Below, piece by piece: positions 43,880-52,064 of a stretch of 64,000 bases of DNA. Source of the DNA: Fabrea salina (Eukaryota > Ciliophora > Heterotrichea > Heterotrichida > Fabreidae). Where the stretch lies: positions 1 to 64,000 of the forward strand of contig JALIHJ010000024.1 of the NCBI GenBank assembly GCA_022984795.1, written 5' to 3'. The notes beneath the pieces were generated by a model. The model was not told where the DNA came from. It made no database searches and saw only the letters and a program-made list of their open reading frames with translations. Both the position numbers and the translations under genes were made by a program. The first letter of the stretch is position 1, and every line of letters begins with the position of its first letter.

Positions 43880-44980
43880 TCAAGACCTTCGGTTAGGTTT
43901 TACTCTCACTTGTGCCTTTTGGCCAAACTTAGGCGAACTTGATAGGTTTGAAGTTTCTAAACCTGTAAAAATATCTTCACTTACATACACCACACTTTTG
44001 TTGGATTTTACAAAAGAGTTGTTTTCTTTTCCAAAAGGTTTTTTATTCAAAGGACTTAGTTCACTGATATCAAAGCAAGTCCTGAAACTTTGGGAGTTTT
44101 TGTTTTTAAACAAAGCCAAGCCGTACCTAGGCTTTACATGACTGAATTTGGACTTTTGTTTGGGTTGGGGAGTGAACTCAAGCCTTTTGGTAGATTGAGT
44201 AGACTTGCGTGTAGGAGAAGGGGTTCTTTGGGGAGAACACGACTGCTTAGTGAGCCTTGCTTGGACTTCTGGGTCAAGTGGGCGTCTGGGATGGGCTTTT
44301 TGGAGTTTTTGTTTTGCTTCTTCTTCTTCTTGTTTCTTTTTGAGTTCTCTTTTGTAGTTGATGATTTTAAGTCTTTTCTGTGCATCTTGAGTAAGGCGCT
44401 GCACAAGACTTTGGGCTTTTTCTTTAGAGAGTTTAGGAGCGGATTTGCTTCTTTCGTACTCTTCTTGTTCTTCTCTTTGTTTGATGAGTTGGCGTTGTTT
44501 AAGTGAAGCTTGTCTCATTTTAGAGTCGTTATCGAGACGCTGGATTACTCTTTGGATTGCTTGGGCTGAGCCTGGGCGTTTTGGAGGGGACTCGTTCTGC
44601 TCCCTGATTTGCTTGCAAACTTCAATGGCTTTTTTGGTTTCGTTTCTTCTTTTCACGTCGTTTACAAGCCTATTAAATACTTTTGCCTGACTTGGTCTTT
44701 TAGGCGGGCTTTCATTGGCAAATCTGTGTTCAGAGATCTTTTTAACAAGGGACCTTTTGTTTATGTCGAGAACCATGCGGTCAAAGACCTTCATGTTTTT
44801 GAAGTCAATTTGGTTTAACAATGAATCAAGGTTTTGTGGTTGAGAGTACAGATTCTGGTGTGAAGAGTCTTTGGACGCAGGAACAGGCGGAACCCAAGGC
44901 TGGATCTCATCAGGTTCTAGTTCTGTGCTAGCACTCATTGCCTCAGCGTTAGCTTCGTTAAAACTTACTCTTCTCTTCAT
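43880..44980 (-). CDS. Basic protein with SPPKRP repeats, unknown; TGA stop
   Basis: 366 residues, basic and Ser/Pro-rich. Two copies of ESPPKRP (about 90-96 and 130-136) and four copies of a short helix of the form RLxxDxxKR (near 66, 105, 147 and 193) make an imperfect repeat of about 40-50 residues. SP sites suggest phosphorylation by CDK- or MAPK-type kinases. A charged coiled coil covers about 155-250. No known family was recognised; a cytoskeletal protein is plausible. It ends in TGA, the only TGA end in the window, followed in frame by six codons and TAA (43859-43861). The start is the ATG at 44978-44980, 4 nt from the divergent gene; the longer frame overlaps that gene and was rejected. 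Confidence 0.75.
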   Translation of the reverse strand: MKRRVSFNEANAEAMSASTELEPDEIQPWVPPVPASKDSSHQNLYSQPQNLDSLLNQIDFKNMKVFDRMVLDINKRSLVKKISEHRFANESPPKRPSQAKVFNRLVNDVKRRNETKKAIEVCKQIREQNESPPKRPGSAQAIQRVIQRLDNDSKMRQASLKQRQLIKQREEQEEYERSKSAPKLSKEKAQSLVQRLTQDAQKRLKIINYKRELKKKQEEEEAKQKLQKAHPRRPLDPEVQARLTKQSCSPQRTPSPTRKSTQSTKRLEFTPQPKQKSKFSHVKPRYGLALFKNKNSQSFRTCFDISELSPLNKKPFGKENNSFVKSNKSVVYVSEDIFTGLETSNLSSSPKFGQKAQVRVKPNRRS

Positions 44981-44984
44981 TAAA

Positions 44985-46250
44985 ATGGATTCGTTATGTG
45001 CAGACTGCCAAGAAAAGGCTACTTTAGTGTGTCTTTGCAAAGACGTTAACTTGTGTAAGAACTGCAGTAACAAGCACAAAAAAGGCACTCACAAACTCAT
45101 CACAATAGGTGACCCTGACTTGGAAGCGATCAGACTCGATTTCGAAAAGAAACTTAAAGCTCAGGGCAAAAAAAGAAAAGTCCCCAAAAAGCTAACTAAG
45201 GAAGAGCCCACCAAAACTCCGGAACAAATCGAAGAAGAAAAGAAACAAGAAGAACTCAAACAGAAACTCATTGAAAAGCTTAACCAAGAAATAGCCAAAA
45301 TAGACGAAGTCAGAAAAAACGCCGTTTCAGAGGTGACTTCTCAAGCTTCCAAACTAGTGGACTACATCGTTGAAGAATTCGATAAGTCCAGGTCAGAGCT
45401 CTGCAACCATACAGATGAACCTATAAGTCAGTTTGAAGAAGCAATCAAAGAAATCGACAGCACACCTGAAAATCAAGACCTTAACCGAGAAAACCAAATA
45501 CTGGCTAAAGCCATCGACTACGCTTCAACTAGCGAAAGAGTCAGCTTAATAACTTGCAAAGGCCAAGTAAAAGAACACGAAATCTCTTTGGCCGGAACAC
45601 TTACCTTCAACATAACCTTTGAACCTCCCCAGTCCTTCAAAAAGGTTAAAGACTTCTATGAAGCTAACATCGACACCATCAACGAGTCACTGAAGCCTTT
45701 CTTCCAAGAAGTAATTTCTCAAAACCACTTTGAAACTACCCAAATCAAACTTAACAAAGCCAACTTAGGCAAAGAAGGTGCTAAGCAGTTAGCAATGCTA
45801 CTTCCTTCTTATGTAAACGTTAAGTTAGTTAAACTCAACGACAACGGGTTAGGCCCAGACGGAGCTAAGAAACTAGCATCTGGACTTGCAAAGATGAAGT
45901 GGTTGCAGAAACTGCACATCACCAAAAACAGTCTAGGGAAAGAAGGAGCTCACCACATAGCTGCAGGAGTACAGGACATCAAGGAACTAAAAGAACTAGA
46001 CCTTAGCAACAACAAACTAGGGATTGAAGGATGCAAGTTCGTTTCTTTAGCTATTAAAAAACTAGTGGAACTCCGAACTATTAGACTCTCCAACAACAAC
46101 TTAGCAAGTGAAAGTGCCAGGCACCTTAGCTCTGCTTTAGTAGGTCTTAAAAAACTCAAATCACTGAAACTGGTAGACAACGCTTTTTCTCCCGAAGACA
46201 AAAACGTAATCAGCAAAACTGCCAACAAAACTTGCAAGCTCGAAACTTAA
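44985..46250 (+). CDS. B-box plus leucine-rich-repeat protein
   Basis: 421 residues. A small B-box-like zinc finger is at the N-terminus (C5, C8, C16, C24, C27, H31, H36: CADCQ...CLC...CKNCSNKH). A charged coiled coil spans about 45-150. The C-terminal part (about 240-415) has at least five leucine-rich repeats of the RNase-inhibitor/RanGAP type, about 28 residues each (VKLNDNGLGPDGAKKLASGL; LDLSNNKLGIEGCKFVSLAI). It is a domain combination like a TRIM with an LRR recognition module, but without RING. It could recognise partners through the LRRs; no more specific role is supported. It converges on GEX1 with 7 nt between stops. Confidence 0.83.
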   Translation: MDSLCADCQEKATLVCLCKDVNLCKNCSNKHKKGTHKLITIGDPDLEAIRLDFEKKLKAQGKKRKVPKKLTKEEPTKTPEQIEEEKKQEELKQKLIEKLNQEIAKIDEVRKNAVSEVTSQASKLVDYIVEEFDKSRSELCNHTDEPISQFEEAIKEIDSTPENQDLNRENQILAKAIDYASTSERVSLITCKGQVKEHEISLAGTLTFNITFEPPQSFKKVKDFYEANIDTINESLKPFFQEVISQNHFETTQIKLNKANLGKEGAKQLAMLLPSYVNVKLVKLNDNGLGPDGAKKLASGLAKMKWLQKLHITKNSLGKEGAHHIAAGVQDIKELKELDLSNNKLGIEGCKFVSLAIKKLVELRTIRLSNNNLASESARHLSSALVGLKKLKSLKLVDNAFSPEDKNVISKTANKTCKLET

Positions 46251-46257
46251 TTTACAA

Positions 46258-47436
46258 TTATAACCCTGAATTAAGAACTCTAGGCTTCTTTGCACTTAGG
46301 CTCAAAAAAGTCCTAGACAGTGTTTCGTCGCAGCACTTAGGTTTTCTTCTGCGTAGGTCTTCTTCAAGTTCACTGAAGACTTCAGGTATATGAGTTAGTG
46401 GTTTGCCTTTGAGTGTTCTGAGTTTTGAGTAAGTCACTGTGCGGGGAGTCAGTATCTTTTTTAGAGGAGAAATGATGTCAACTAGCATTTCGTAGGCAAG
46501 TTTGTCGTACTCTTTGTAAGTTTTTAGTGTGTAAAATAAATAAACCAAACTAGTGAACACTGAAAAGGACCTAGTGATGTTATGGGAATCCTGCAAAAAG
46601 TACTCTAAAGCTATAAGTAAGGCGTAGAAGTACAAAAGAGGAGCCCTAGCTTTAGAAGTTTGGGGACAAGAAGTTAGCACCCATATGCTCAGTATGTAAC
46701 TTAAGTAAAATACTAGTGAGTTAATATCCCACAACTCGCCAAGGATTACTTCTTGCAAGTAAGTCAGGTTGATTATTCCTTGGTAAATTTTATCCAACCA
46801 GCCTGCTATGAATTCTTGCTGAGTCCACAACTGGCTTTGGATGTCCTTTGCAGAACCAATTAAAAATCGCGAAAACTCGTTGAGTTCTTCGTAAGTTAAG
46901 TTCAAGGACTTTTGGATGTTTTCTTGTTTTTCTAAAGACTGTTCTATGTTTGAGTTAAGTAGGTCCTGGGACCTAAGCATTTCTTGAGTAACTTCACTAG
47001 CAAACTGGAGTTTGTGCAGAGTTTGGTCTGATGCTTCTTCTAAGTCACTTATGGTCTTAGAAGTTTGGTGCTGCCAGTTTTCAAAGGCTACGAAAACACA
47101 AATCTCGTAGACGTGGGGGTAAAAAGTAGTGTAGGCATGATAGGCTTCCCCCGTCATGTTTTGTTTGCAGTCACTCAGTTTAGAAAAACAAGTGAATTCT
47201 TCAAAACCTAAGTCTTGCAAGTGACAGTTAGTAAGGCGCACTGTAATTTGTGACTGTGTAGACTGGTTAAGGTAGGAGCACCTAGGAGCCATTTCCGTTA
47301 GAGTTTGGTCCCAACAAGTTCCTTTACCTAAATACTCTTTGTGGTACTTCTGGCCAGACTGGATTACTTTAGACAGTTCAGTTAAATCAAAGAAATCTAC
47401 TGCAGAGACTAGCACTAAAAGTAGTACCCACTTCAT
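46258..47436 (-). CDS. GEX1: GEX1/Kar5/Brambleberry nuclear-fusion protein
   Basis: 392 residues. A signal peptide (1-13) leads into a Cys-rich lumenal domain with the family pattern: CW near 42, then APRCSYL, Q.....RLTNCHLQDLG, CFSKLSDCKQNM, and a Y..FYPHVYEICVF segment before WQHQTSKTISDLEE. A coiled-coil segment and two or three membrane spans (about 240-300) follow, with a basic cytosolic tail. Kar5/Brambleberry/GEX1 proteins sit in the nuclear envelope and are needed for gamete nuclear fusion in fungi, plants, fish and protists including ciliates. It is expected to act at pronuclear fusion in conjugation. Its start is 11 nt from that of the divergent 63-residue gene. Confidence 0.87.
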   Translation of the reverse strand: MKWVLLLVLVSAVDFFDLTELSKVIQSGQKYHKEYLGKGTCWDQTLTEMAPRCSYLNQSTQSQITVRLTNCHLQDLGFEEFTCFSKLSDCKQNMTGEAYHAYTTFYPHVYEICVFVAFENWQHQTSKTISDLEEASDQTLHKLQFASEVTQEMLRSQDLLNSNIEQSLEKQENIQKSLNLTYEELNEFSRFLIGSAKDIQSQLWTQQEFIAGWLDKIYQGIINLTYLQEVILGELWDINSLVFYLSYILSIWVLTSCPQTSKARAPLLYFYALLIALEYFLQDSHNITRSFSVFTSLVYLFYTLKTYKEYDKLAYEMLVDIISPLKKILTPRTVTYSKLRTLKGKPLTHIPEVFSELEEDLRRRKPKCCDETLSRTFLSLSAKKPRVLNSGL

Positions 47437-47447
47437 TTATATTCATA

Positions 47448-47639
47448 ATGGGGGCCACATTAAGTAGTCAGTTAGAAAATTTAAACATAAAGGATTCCGA
47501 AGAACCAACTGAAGAGCCAAAAGAAGCTAACGAAGAAACAGCTGAAGAAGAAACAATTAAGTACAAACAAACAACCCTAGACAGCTTTGTAGTGCGTTTA
47601 GACAAAGAAAACACAAATGTTAAACCTAACGAATCTTAG
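47448..47639 (+). CDS. 63-residue acidic protein with PIP-box-like motif
   Basis: A very small gene in a normal genic position, divergent from GEX1 and overlapping the stop of CSN8 by 4 nt. The N-terminus MGATLSS fits the N-myristoylation pattern (Gly2, Ser6). The middle is Glu-rich and disordered. Residues 41-48 read QTTLDSFV, close to the PCNA-interacting PIP box (Q-x-x-hydrophobic-x-x-aromatic-aromatic), with Val in the last position. Both motifs are weak by themselves and point to different compartments. It may be a PCNA-binding peptide protein or a membrane-tethered acidic protein; I cannot decide. Confidence 0.6.
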   Translation: MGATLSSQLENLNIKDSEEPTEEPKEANEETAEEETIKYKQTTLDSFVVRLDKENTNVKPNES

Positions 47640-48247
47640 TTAAGCACATAAGGCTGGTTTTCTAAAAAGTTCATGAGTTGGGTAACTAACTGAACGTCGT
47701 ACTGAGAAACTTCTCTAGCGTCCTCTTTAGACTCAAAAGGAACTGGCCTTACAAAAGGTTCTGCGTACTGCCAACCCCATTGCTGACACAGCTCAGCTAA
47801 GTTTTGTTTGTTAACTCCTAGCATACTGCATGCCTTGTCTTCTTGGATACTAGAAAACCCTTTGCTGATAACTACTTTAATGTCACTTCTGAGTTTGTCT
47901 GTAAGCATTTTAGCTAGAATTTGGGAGTGGTTCCACCTAGTTACGTTTAGCAACTCAAAAACTTTAGAGAAGTCCTTTTTGCAAAGAAAAGTTCCTAAGT
48001 GCCAAGTCTGAGTTAGTTCAACGTTAGTGGGTTTTCTAAGGGTTTCAGGAAGCCTTGAGTACAAAAGCTTTGCAAGAGTTAAGTTGTTTGTCAAGTAACA
48101 AGCAAACAAGTGGAACACTGCAGTTTCTTCAGTATACTGGAAGTCAGGGTTCAAAGAGTTTTCTTCGAACTCACGAAGGAACCCTGAGATGTTTACTGGG
48201 GAACCTGCCTGCAAAGCTTCTTTTAGCTGCTGGTTAAGATTTTCCAT
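47636..48247 (-). CDS. CSN8: COP9 signalosome subunit 8-like PCI protein
   Basis: 203 residues, the size of CSN8 (about 209 in animals). The alignment by eye runs through the helical repeats: YLTNNLTLAKLLYSRLPETL, a TWHLGTFLCKKDFSKVFELL segment, TRWNHSQILAKML, then VVISKGFSSIQEDKACSMLGV and CQQWGW, ending in a helix (LVTQLMNFLEN) that matches the human C-terminus. CSN8 is part of the complex that removes NEDD8 from cullins. A related small PCI protein (RPN12 or eIF3k) is the main alternative. It lies 3 nt downstream of the next gene on the same strand. Confidence 0.75.
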   Translation of the reverse strand: MENLNQQLKEALQAGSPVNISGFLREFEENSLNPDFQYTEETAVFHLFACYLTNNLTLAKLLYSRLPETLRKPTNVELTQTWHLGTFLCKKDFSKVFELLNVTRWNHSQILAKMLTDKLRSDIKVVISKGFSSIQEDKACSMLGVNKQNLAELCQQWGWQYAEPFVRPVPFESKEDAREVSQYDVQLVTQLMNFLENQPYVLN

Positions 48248-48250
48248 TTA

Positions 48251-49333
48251 TTACTCTAAAAGTTTGCGGAACTTAGGTTTAAGCAGTTTTAAACACTGTG
48301 CTTTTTCTTTGGAGTGCAAAAGTTCAACTTGAAGCTCTTCAGGAATCAAGTTAATAACTTTAAGTTTTAAGTTGCAAAGTTCCACTTCGTCCTTGCAGCA
48401 CACTCCTTGTTGAGTAAGTAGCACTCCAATGGCTTTTTGGATGTTGATAGCAAGTAACTTGGTAAACACAAAGTCTTTGAGCAAAAGTAAGTCTTGATTA
48501 GTCATTTCTTTAAGCAAGTAAAAAAACTCTAGTGGTATACTGGAGTCTGCTAAGCAAGGTGGAGCTAAGAACTCTAGCAAAGAGTTTTTAACTGCAAACA
48601 AGTTTATTTTTGACTTACTTACTGAGTCTTTGAGTAGGTAACTAATAGTTTTTAGGTTGTCTAAGCTGAGAGTGTACTCTAAACACTCATAAAGTTCTTG
48701 CTGGGTTTTTTCCTTGTAAAGCAAATTGCCCAGTTCTGGGAACTTTTCTATCACAAAGTTCTTTTTGTAGTGAGTTAGTTCGTTTTGGATGTATTTGTTA
48801 AGTAGTTCTGGAATTAAAGAACCCTTTGAAAGAGTCAGTAAAGTTCTTAAGTGGTGCAGAGATGCTTTGTTAAGCTTCTCCGGAAGGGTAGATATTTCTA
48901 TGTTGCAGTTTTCAAACAAGTTAGGGTCGGGGGAGTCCAAGAACTTATTTAAAAAGACTTCCTCAATGCTTGGTAGGTGTTTTTTGATAAGAGGAAACAC
49001 TCTGAGGAACTCCTTTTCTTCTAAGTTGTTAGCAAAGCTTTCAAGCGCTGCTTGTGAAAACAAAGACACTCTTTTGAGAAACTTGGTTTGGTTTTCCAAA
49101 GAAACCATTAAAACAGCATAAGCTCTTTCACTCCTTCTTAAATCTTACTCAGGAATTTCTAAGCATTGATTTAAACTGTCTAGGTCAAAGCCGCACTCGT
49201 ACACTAGCACCCAATACTGTTTGTACAGCCTGAACAAGTGCTGGTTAGATGCTTTGGCTTTAATTAGTTTTAAGCACTTGTCTATGTTTCCAGTAGTTCT
49301 GTCGGTTTGAGCACACTCAAGTTCTAAGTTCAT
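48251..49333 (-). CDS. All-helical protein, unknown (one 15-nt intron)
   Basis: The exons are 49333-49149 and 49133-48251. Splicing the 15-nt intron joins a 62-residue frame to a 285-residue frame through a short open linker (ESERAYAVL), giving 355 residues. The whole protein is predicted alpha-helical with Leu- and Lys-rich helices, like a helical-repeat scaffold, but no family is recognised. It is 3 nt upstream of the CSN8-like gene; a signalosome or proteasome-lid subunit would fit in style, although no PCI motif is evident. The start codon is 16 nt from the divergent gene at 49350. Confidence 0.78.
49134..49148 (-). other. 15-nt spliceosomal intron
   Basis: On the minus strand the sequence reads GTAAGATTTAAGAAG. 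Unspliced, the frame reaches TAA immediately after GAG. Spliced, ATT CCT GA joins to G AGT GAA AGA GCT and stays in frame with the large downstream exon. It has the same length, GTA start, A at position 10 and AG end as the other two introns here. Confidence 0.88.
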
Positions 49334-49349
49334 ATTTGTAAGGATTTAA

Positions 49350-50168
49350 ATGAGCCAAATGTTCAGCAGTGACCAATACGCAACTAGACTACTTCACTTA
49401 GAAAAAGAATTAGACGAACTTAAAAAGGCTTTACTCAAAAGTGAGTCAGAAAGACTGTCTACTGAAAACAGACTTATCCAACTCACCCACATATTTAAAT
49501 CATGTGCAGAAGACACTTCAACTCCCTCCAAACAAAAACTCCTTGCAGACATGGCTCAGCGCATATTTAAACTAGAAGAAAACTTTTCTTGCTTTTCTGG
49601 AGTAAAGTCGATTGTAGGCAACCTGGAAAAAAGAGTCGTAAGTTTAGAGGGACGCATTATGAAAATTTCTTCTGGGTCAGACATAGAAAACGCCCAACAA
49701 AAGATATTTAAAAAGATAGAGAAGTCAAGTGCTTTAACCCAAGAAAGACAAAATATCGTTGAAAGAAAACTAAAAGCCAAAATCAACGAACTCCAGGAAA
49801 GACTAGACCAAATTGACGGGAAACCCAAAAAAAAGTCTTACAGAGATACTAGCGACTTAAAGCAGTCCAAACAACCTAAAGACAACCAAGCCCTAAGTAG
49901 TAATCCTTACTCAGCCTTAGCAAATCAACAAGAAAGCCTGGCCAAAAGAATCAACCAACTTGAGAAACTCACTGACAAAAAGGTGTCCAAAATAAACTTA
50001 GAAGGCTTTGAGTCCTTTACAAACGCAAGCAGAAGTTCACTTAAAACCAGCCCTACACGTGACCCTTCAACTAAAAAGTTCAAGAAAAAAAGACCCTTGT
50101 CAGCTCTAAAGTCTAGGCCTCTTAAAAAAACCAGTGGAAAGGCCTCCAGGTACTCCAAAAAGTTTTAA
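49350..50168 (+). CDS. Coiled-coil protein with basic tail, unknown
   Basis: 272 residues. Coiled coil at about 8-50 (LHLEKELDELKKALLKSESE) and again at about 90-155; the middle and C-terminus are low-complexity. The last 50 residues are strongly basic (TKKFKKKRPLSALKSRPLKKT) with Ser-Pro or Thr-Pro sites, suggesting binding to microtubules, nucleic acid or membrane. The family is not recognised. The gene lies 45 nt upstream of succinyl-CoA synthetase beta on the same strand. Confidence 0.75.
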   Translation: MSQMFSSDQYATRLLHLEKELDELKKALLKSESERLSTENRLIQLTHIFKSCAEDTSTPSKQKLLADMAQRIFKLEENFSCFSGVKSIVGNLEKRVVSLEGRIMKISSGSDIENAQQKIFKKIEKSSALTQERQNIVERKLKAKINELQERLDQIDGKPKKKSYRDTSDLKQSKQPKDNQALSSNPYSALANQQESLAKRINQLEKLTDKKVSKINLEGFESFTNASRSSLKTSPTRDPSTKKFKKKRPLSALKSRPLKKTSGKASRYSKKF

Positions 50169-50213
50169 TTGGCAGATTAGTAATATACGATTCTTCGTTG
50201 CACATTAATATAA

Positions 50214-51461
50214 ATGTTGGCTAGAAAACTATTTCAGAGAGTGTTTCGCAACAACCTTGTGAGGAACTACTCTCTGCACGAACACCAGTCTAAACAGTTA
50301 TTTGGCGAGTACGGAGTTAAAATCCAAAAAGGACTCTTTGCTCACACACCAATTGGAGCAAAAGAAGTGGCCCAAGACATAAGTGGACCCTATATAGTGA
50401 AGGCCAACGTCCAAGCAGGAGGCAGAGGGAAAGGCCACCTCACTAGTGGCCTTATGGGAGGAGTGCAGTTCTGCAAACACCCAGAAGACGTAGAAAACAT
50501 TGCTAGGAAAATGTTAGGTTACCGCCTGATCACTAAACAAACCAGCGCCGAAGGAATCCCGGTAAACAGCATTCTTATCTACGAAGCTTTGGAAATCACC
50601 AAGCAGATGTACTTAGCCCTTATGCTGGACAGGGGCTATGGTTCTCCTGTTTGCATCTACTCTAAGTATGGAGGTGTCTCCATTGAAGACATTTACGCCA
50701 AGCATCCTGAAAGCGTAATTATCAAGCCTATTGACATCAAAGCTGGAATGACTATGGAGATTGCAAGGGAAATCACTGAAGAAATGGACTTCTTCCCCCA
50801 AGTCAAAGAAGAAGCTGCTGACAACCTTGTGAAACTCTACAAACTGTTTGTTGAAAAAGACGCCACCCAAGTAGAAATTAACCCTTGGGCTTGCACTGAC
50901 ACTGGCGAGATGTACTGCCTCGATGCTAAAGTTAACATTGACGACAACTCACTTTACCGCCAAGAACAGATTTCTAAGTTCCGCGACGAAGTAGAAAGGA
51001 TCAACACTGACGACTTGTCAGAAAGAAAAGCAGAAAAATTCGGACTAAACTACGTAAGCATGAGGGGGAACATTGGGTGCATGGTGAACGGAGCAGGTTT
51101 GGCAATGGCCACTATGGACATCATCAAGCTTTCAGGGGGTGAACCTGCTAACTTTTTAGACGTAGGAGGAGGCTCTAATGAAAAACAGATGTTCGAAGCT
51201 TTTAAACTGCTCTTCGGTCACCCAAGTGTGCGATCAGTGCTTGTGAACATCTTCGGAGGAATAGTTAGGTGCGACTACATTGCCCAAAGTTTGCTTAAGG
51301 CTAAGCAGGAAATAGGATTCCCTTGCCCAGTGGTGGTAAGGCTCCAAGGCAACAACGCAGAAAAAGCACTTGAAATGATTAATAACGAAGGCGGTGGACT
51401 TTTGCACGTTGAACCTGACCTTGAAAAAGCCTCTAAGTTAGCAGTGAAACTAGCTAAGTAA
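50214..51461 (+). CDS. Succinyl-CoA synthetase beta subunit, mitochondrial
   Basis: 415 residues. An N-terminal presequence rich in Arg and Leu (MLARKLFQRVFRNNLVRNYS) is followed by the ATP-grasp domain, with LHEHQSKQLFGEYG, VKANVQAGGRGKGH, the Asn/Glu-rich metal site VEINPWACTDTG...LDAKVNIDDN, and the C-terminal ligase domain with LDVGGGSNEKQM, NIFGGIVRCD and RLQGNNAEKAL. It joins the alpha subunit to interconvert succinyl-CoA and succinate with NTP formation in the Krebs cycle. Nucleotide preference (ADP or GDP) cannot be read here. All expected blocks are present. Confidence 0.96.
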   Translation: MLARKLFQRVFRNNLVRNYSLHEHQSKQLFGEYGVKIQKGLFAHTPIGAKEVAQDISGPYIVKANVQAGGRGKGHLTSGLMGGVQFCKHPEDVENIARKMLGYRLITKQTSAEGIPVNSILIYEALEITKQMYLALMLDRGYGSPVCIYSKYGGVSIEDIYAKHPESVIIKPIDIKAGMTMEIAREITEEMDFFPQVKEEAADNLVKLYKLFVEKDATQVEINPWACTDTGEMYCLDAKVNIDDNSLYRQEQISKFRDEVERINTDDLSERKAEKFGLNYVSMRGNIGCMVNGAGLAMATMDIIKLSGGEPANFLDVGGGSNEKQMFEAFKLLFGHPSVRSVLVNIFGGIVRCDYIAQSLLKAKQEIGFPCPVVVRLQGNNAEKALEMINNEGGGLLHVEPDLEKASKLAVKLAK

Positions 51462-51944
51462 TTATTTTTTCTTAAATTTGGACTCTGCTAGCTTTTTGTT
51501 TTCTTGAGCTTTAAGTTTGTTTTCTTCGCGTTCTTTAGCAGCAGCTTCGCGTCTTGCCCTTACTTCTGCTAAGCGTTTCATGTCTGCGTCCATTTGGTGT
51601 TTTGAAGGTGCTTTGGGTTTGGTTTCTTGTTGTTGTTGTTTTTGCTTGGAAGGGGCTTTCCGGGCCCTGTTGGGGTTTGCAGTTTCAATAAGGTTTTGGT
51701 GGCCTTTTTTGGCTTCTTCTTCTTCTTCGGAGTCTTCGCCTGGGGCGTACTTGTGTTCCTCTACTTCTTCAAGGGACTCTGAGCTTTCGGAGTCGTTTTC
51801 GGAGAGTTCGTTAGGGTCGATTTCCCAAACTTCAACTCCTCTTTTAGCGGCGAGTTCTGTGATTCTTTCCATTTTAGAGACTCCGTGTTCCTTTTCTTTG
51901 TGCTTTGACCATTTCTGGTTCTTTCCCCTTTGGTTCCTTGGCAT
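51462..51944 (-). CDS. PDAP1: PDAP1/HASPP28-like phosphoprotein
   Basis: 160 residues. The C-terminal half carries the family signature GHQNLIETANPNRARK, matching GVEGLIDIENPNR in PDAP1, and DMKRLAEVRARREAAAKERE, matching the [20 protein letters not shown] segment. A central acidic Ser-rich region holds probable CK2 sites (SENDSESSESLEE), and the N-terminus is basic (PRNQRGKNQKWSKHKEKEH). The function of the family is poorly defined; it is linked to RNA and translation and to PDGF binding in animals. The stop directly abuts that of succinyl-CoA synthetase. Confidence 0.85.
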   Translation of the reverse strand: MPRNQRGKNQKWSKHKEKEHGVSKMERITELAAKRGVEVWEIDPNELSENDSESSESLEEVEEHKYAPGEDSEEEEEAKKGHQNLIETANPNRARKAPSKQKQQQQETKPKAPSKHQMDADMKRLAEVRARREAAAKEREENKLKAQENKKLAESKFKKK

Positions 51945-52064
51945 TTATTAATTATACGGCTGTAAATTGTGTTTCATATTAGTACTTTTTGGTTGTAGTG
52001 AGTATTGCCGCCAATTTCTTGTGTACTAACTTATCGTTTAGGCATTTTATCAATGTAATAAATT

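Noticed and set aside
44981-45088. Longer N-terminus for the minus-strand repeat protein (start at 45088)
   Set aside because: It would overlap the opposite B-box finger coding region by about 100 bp. The ATG at 44978-44980 sits just outside it, as in the other divergent pairs.
49145-49333. A separate 62-codon gene upstream of the helical protein
   Set aside because: A 15-nt intron with the same features as the other two joins it in frame to the downstream exon, making one 355-residue protein.
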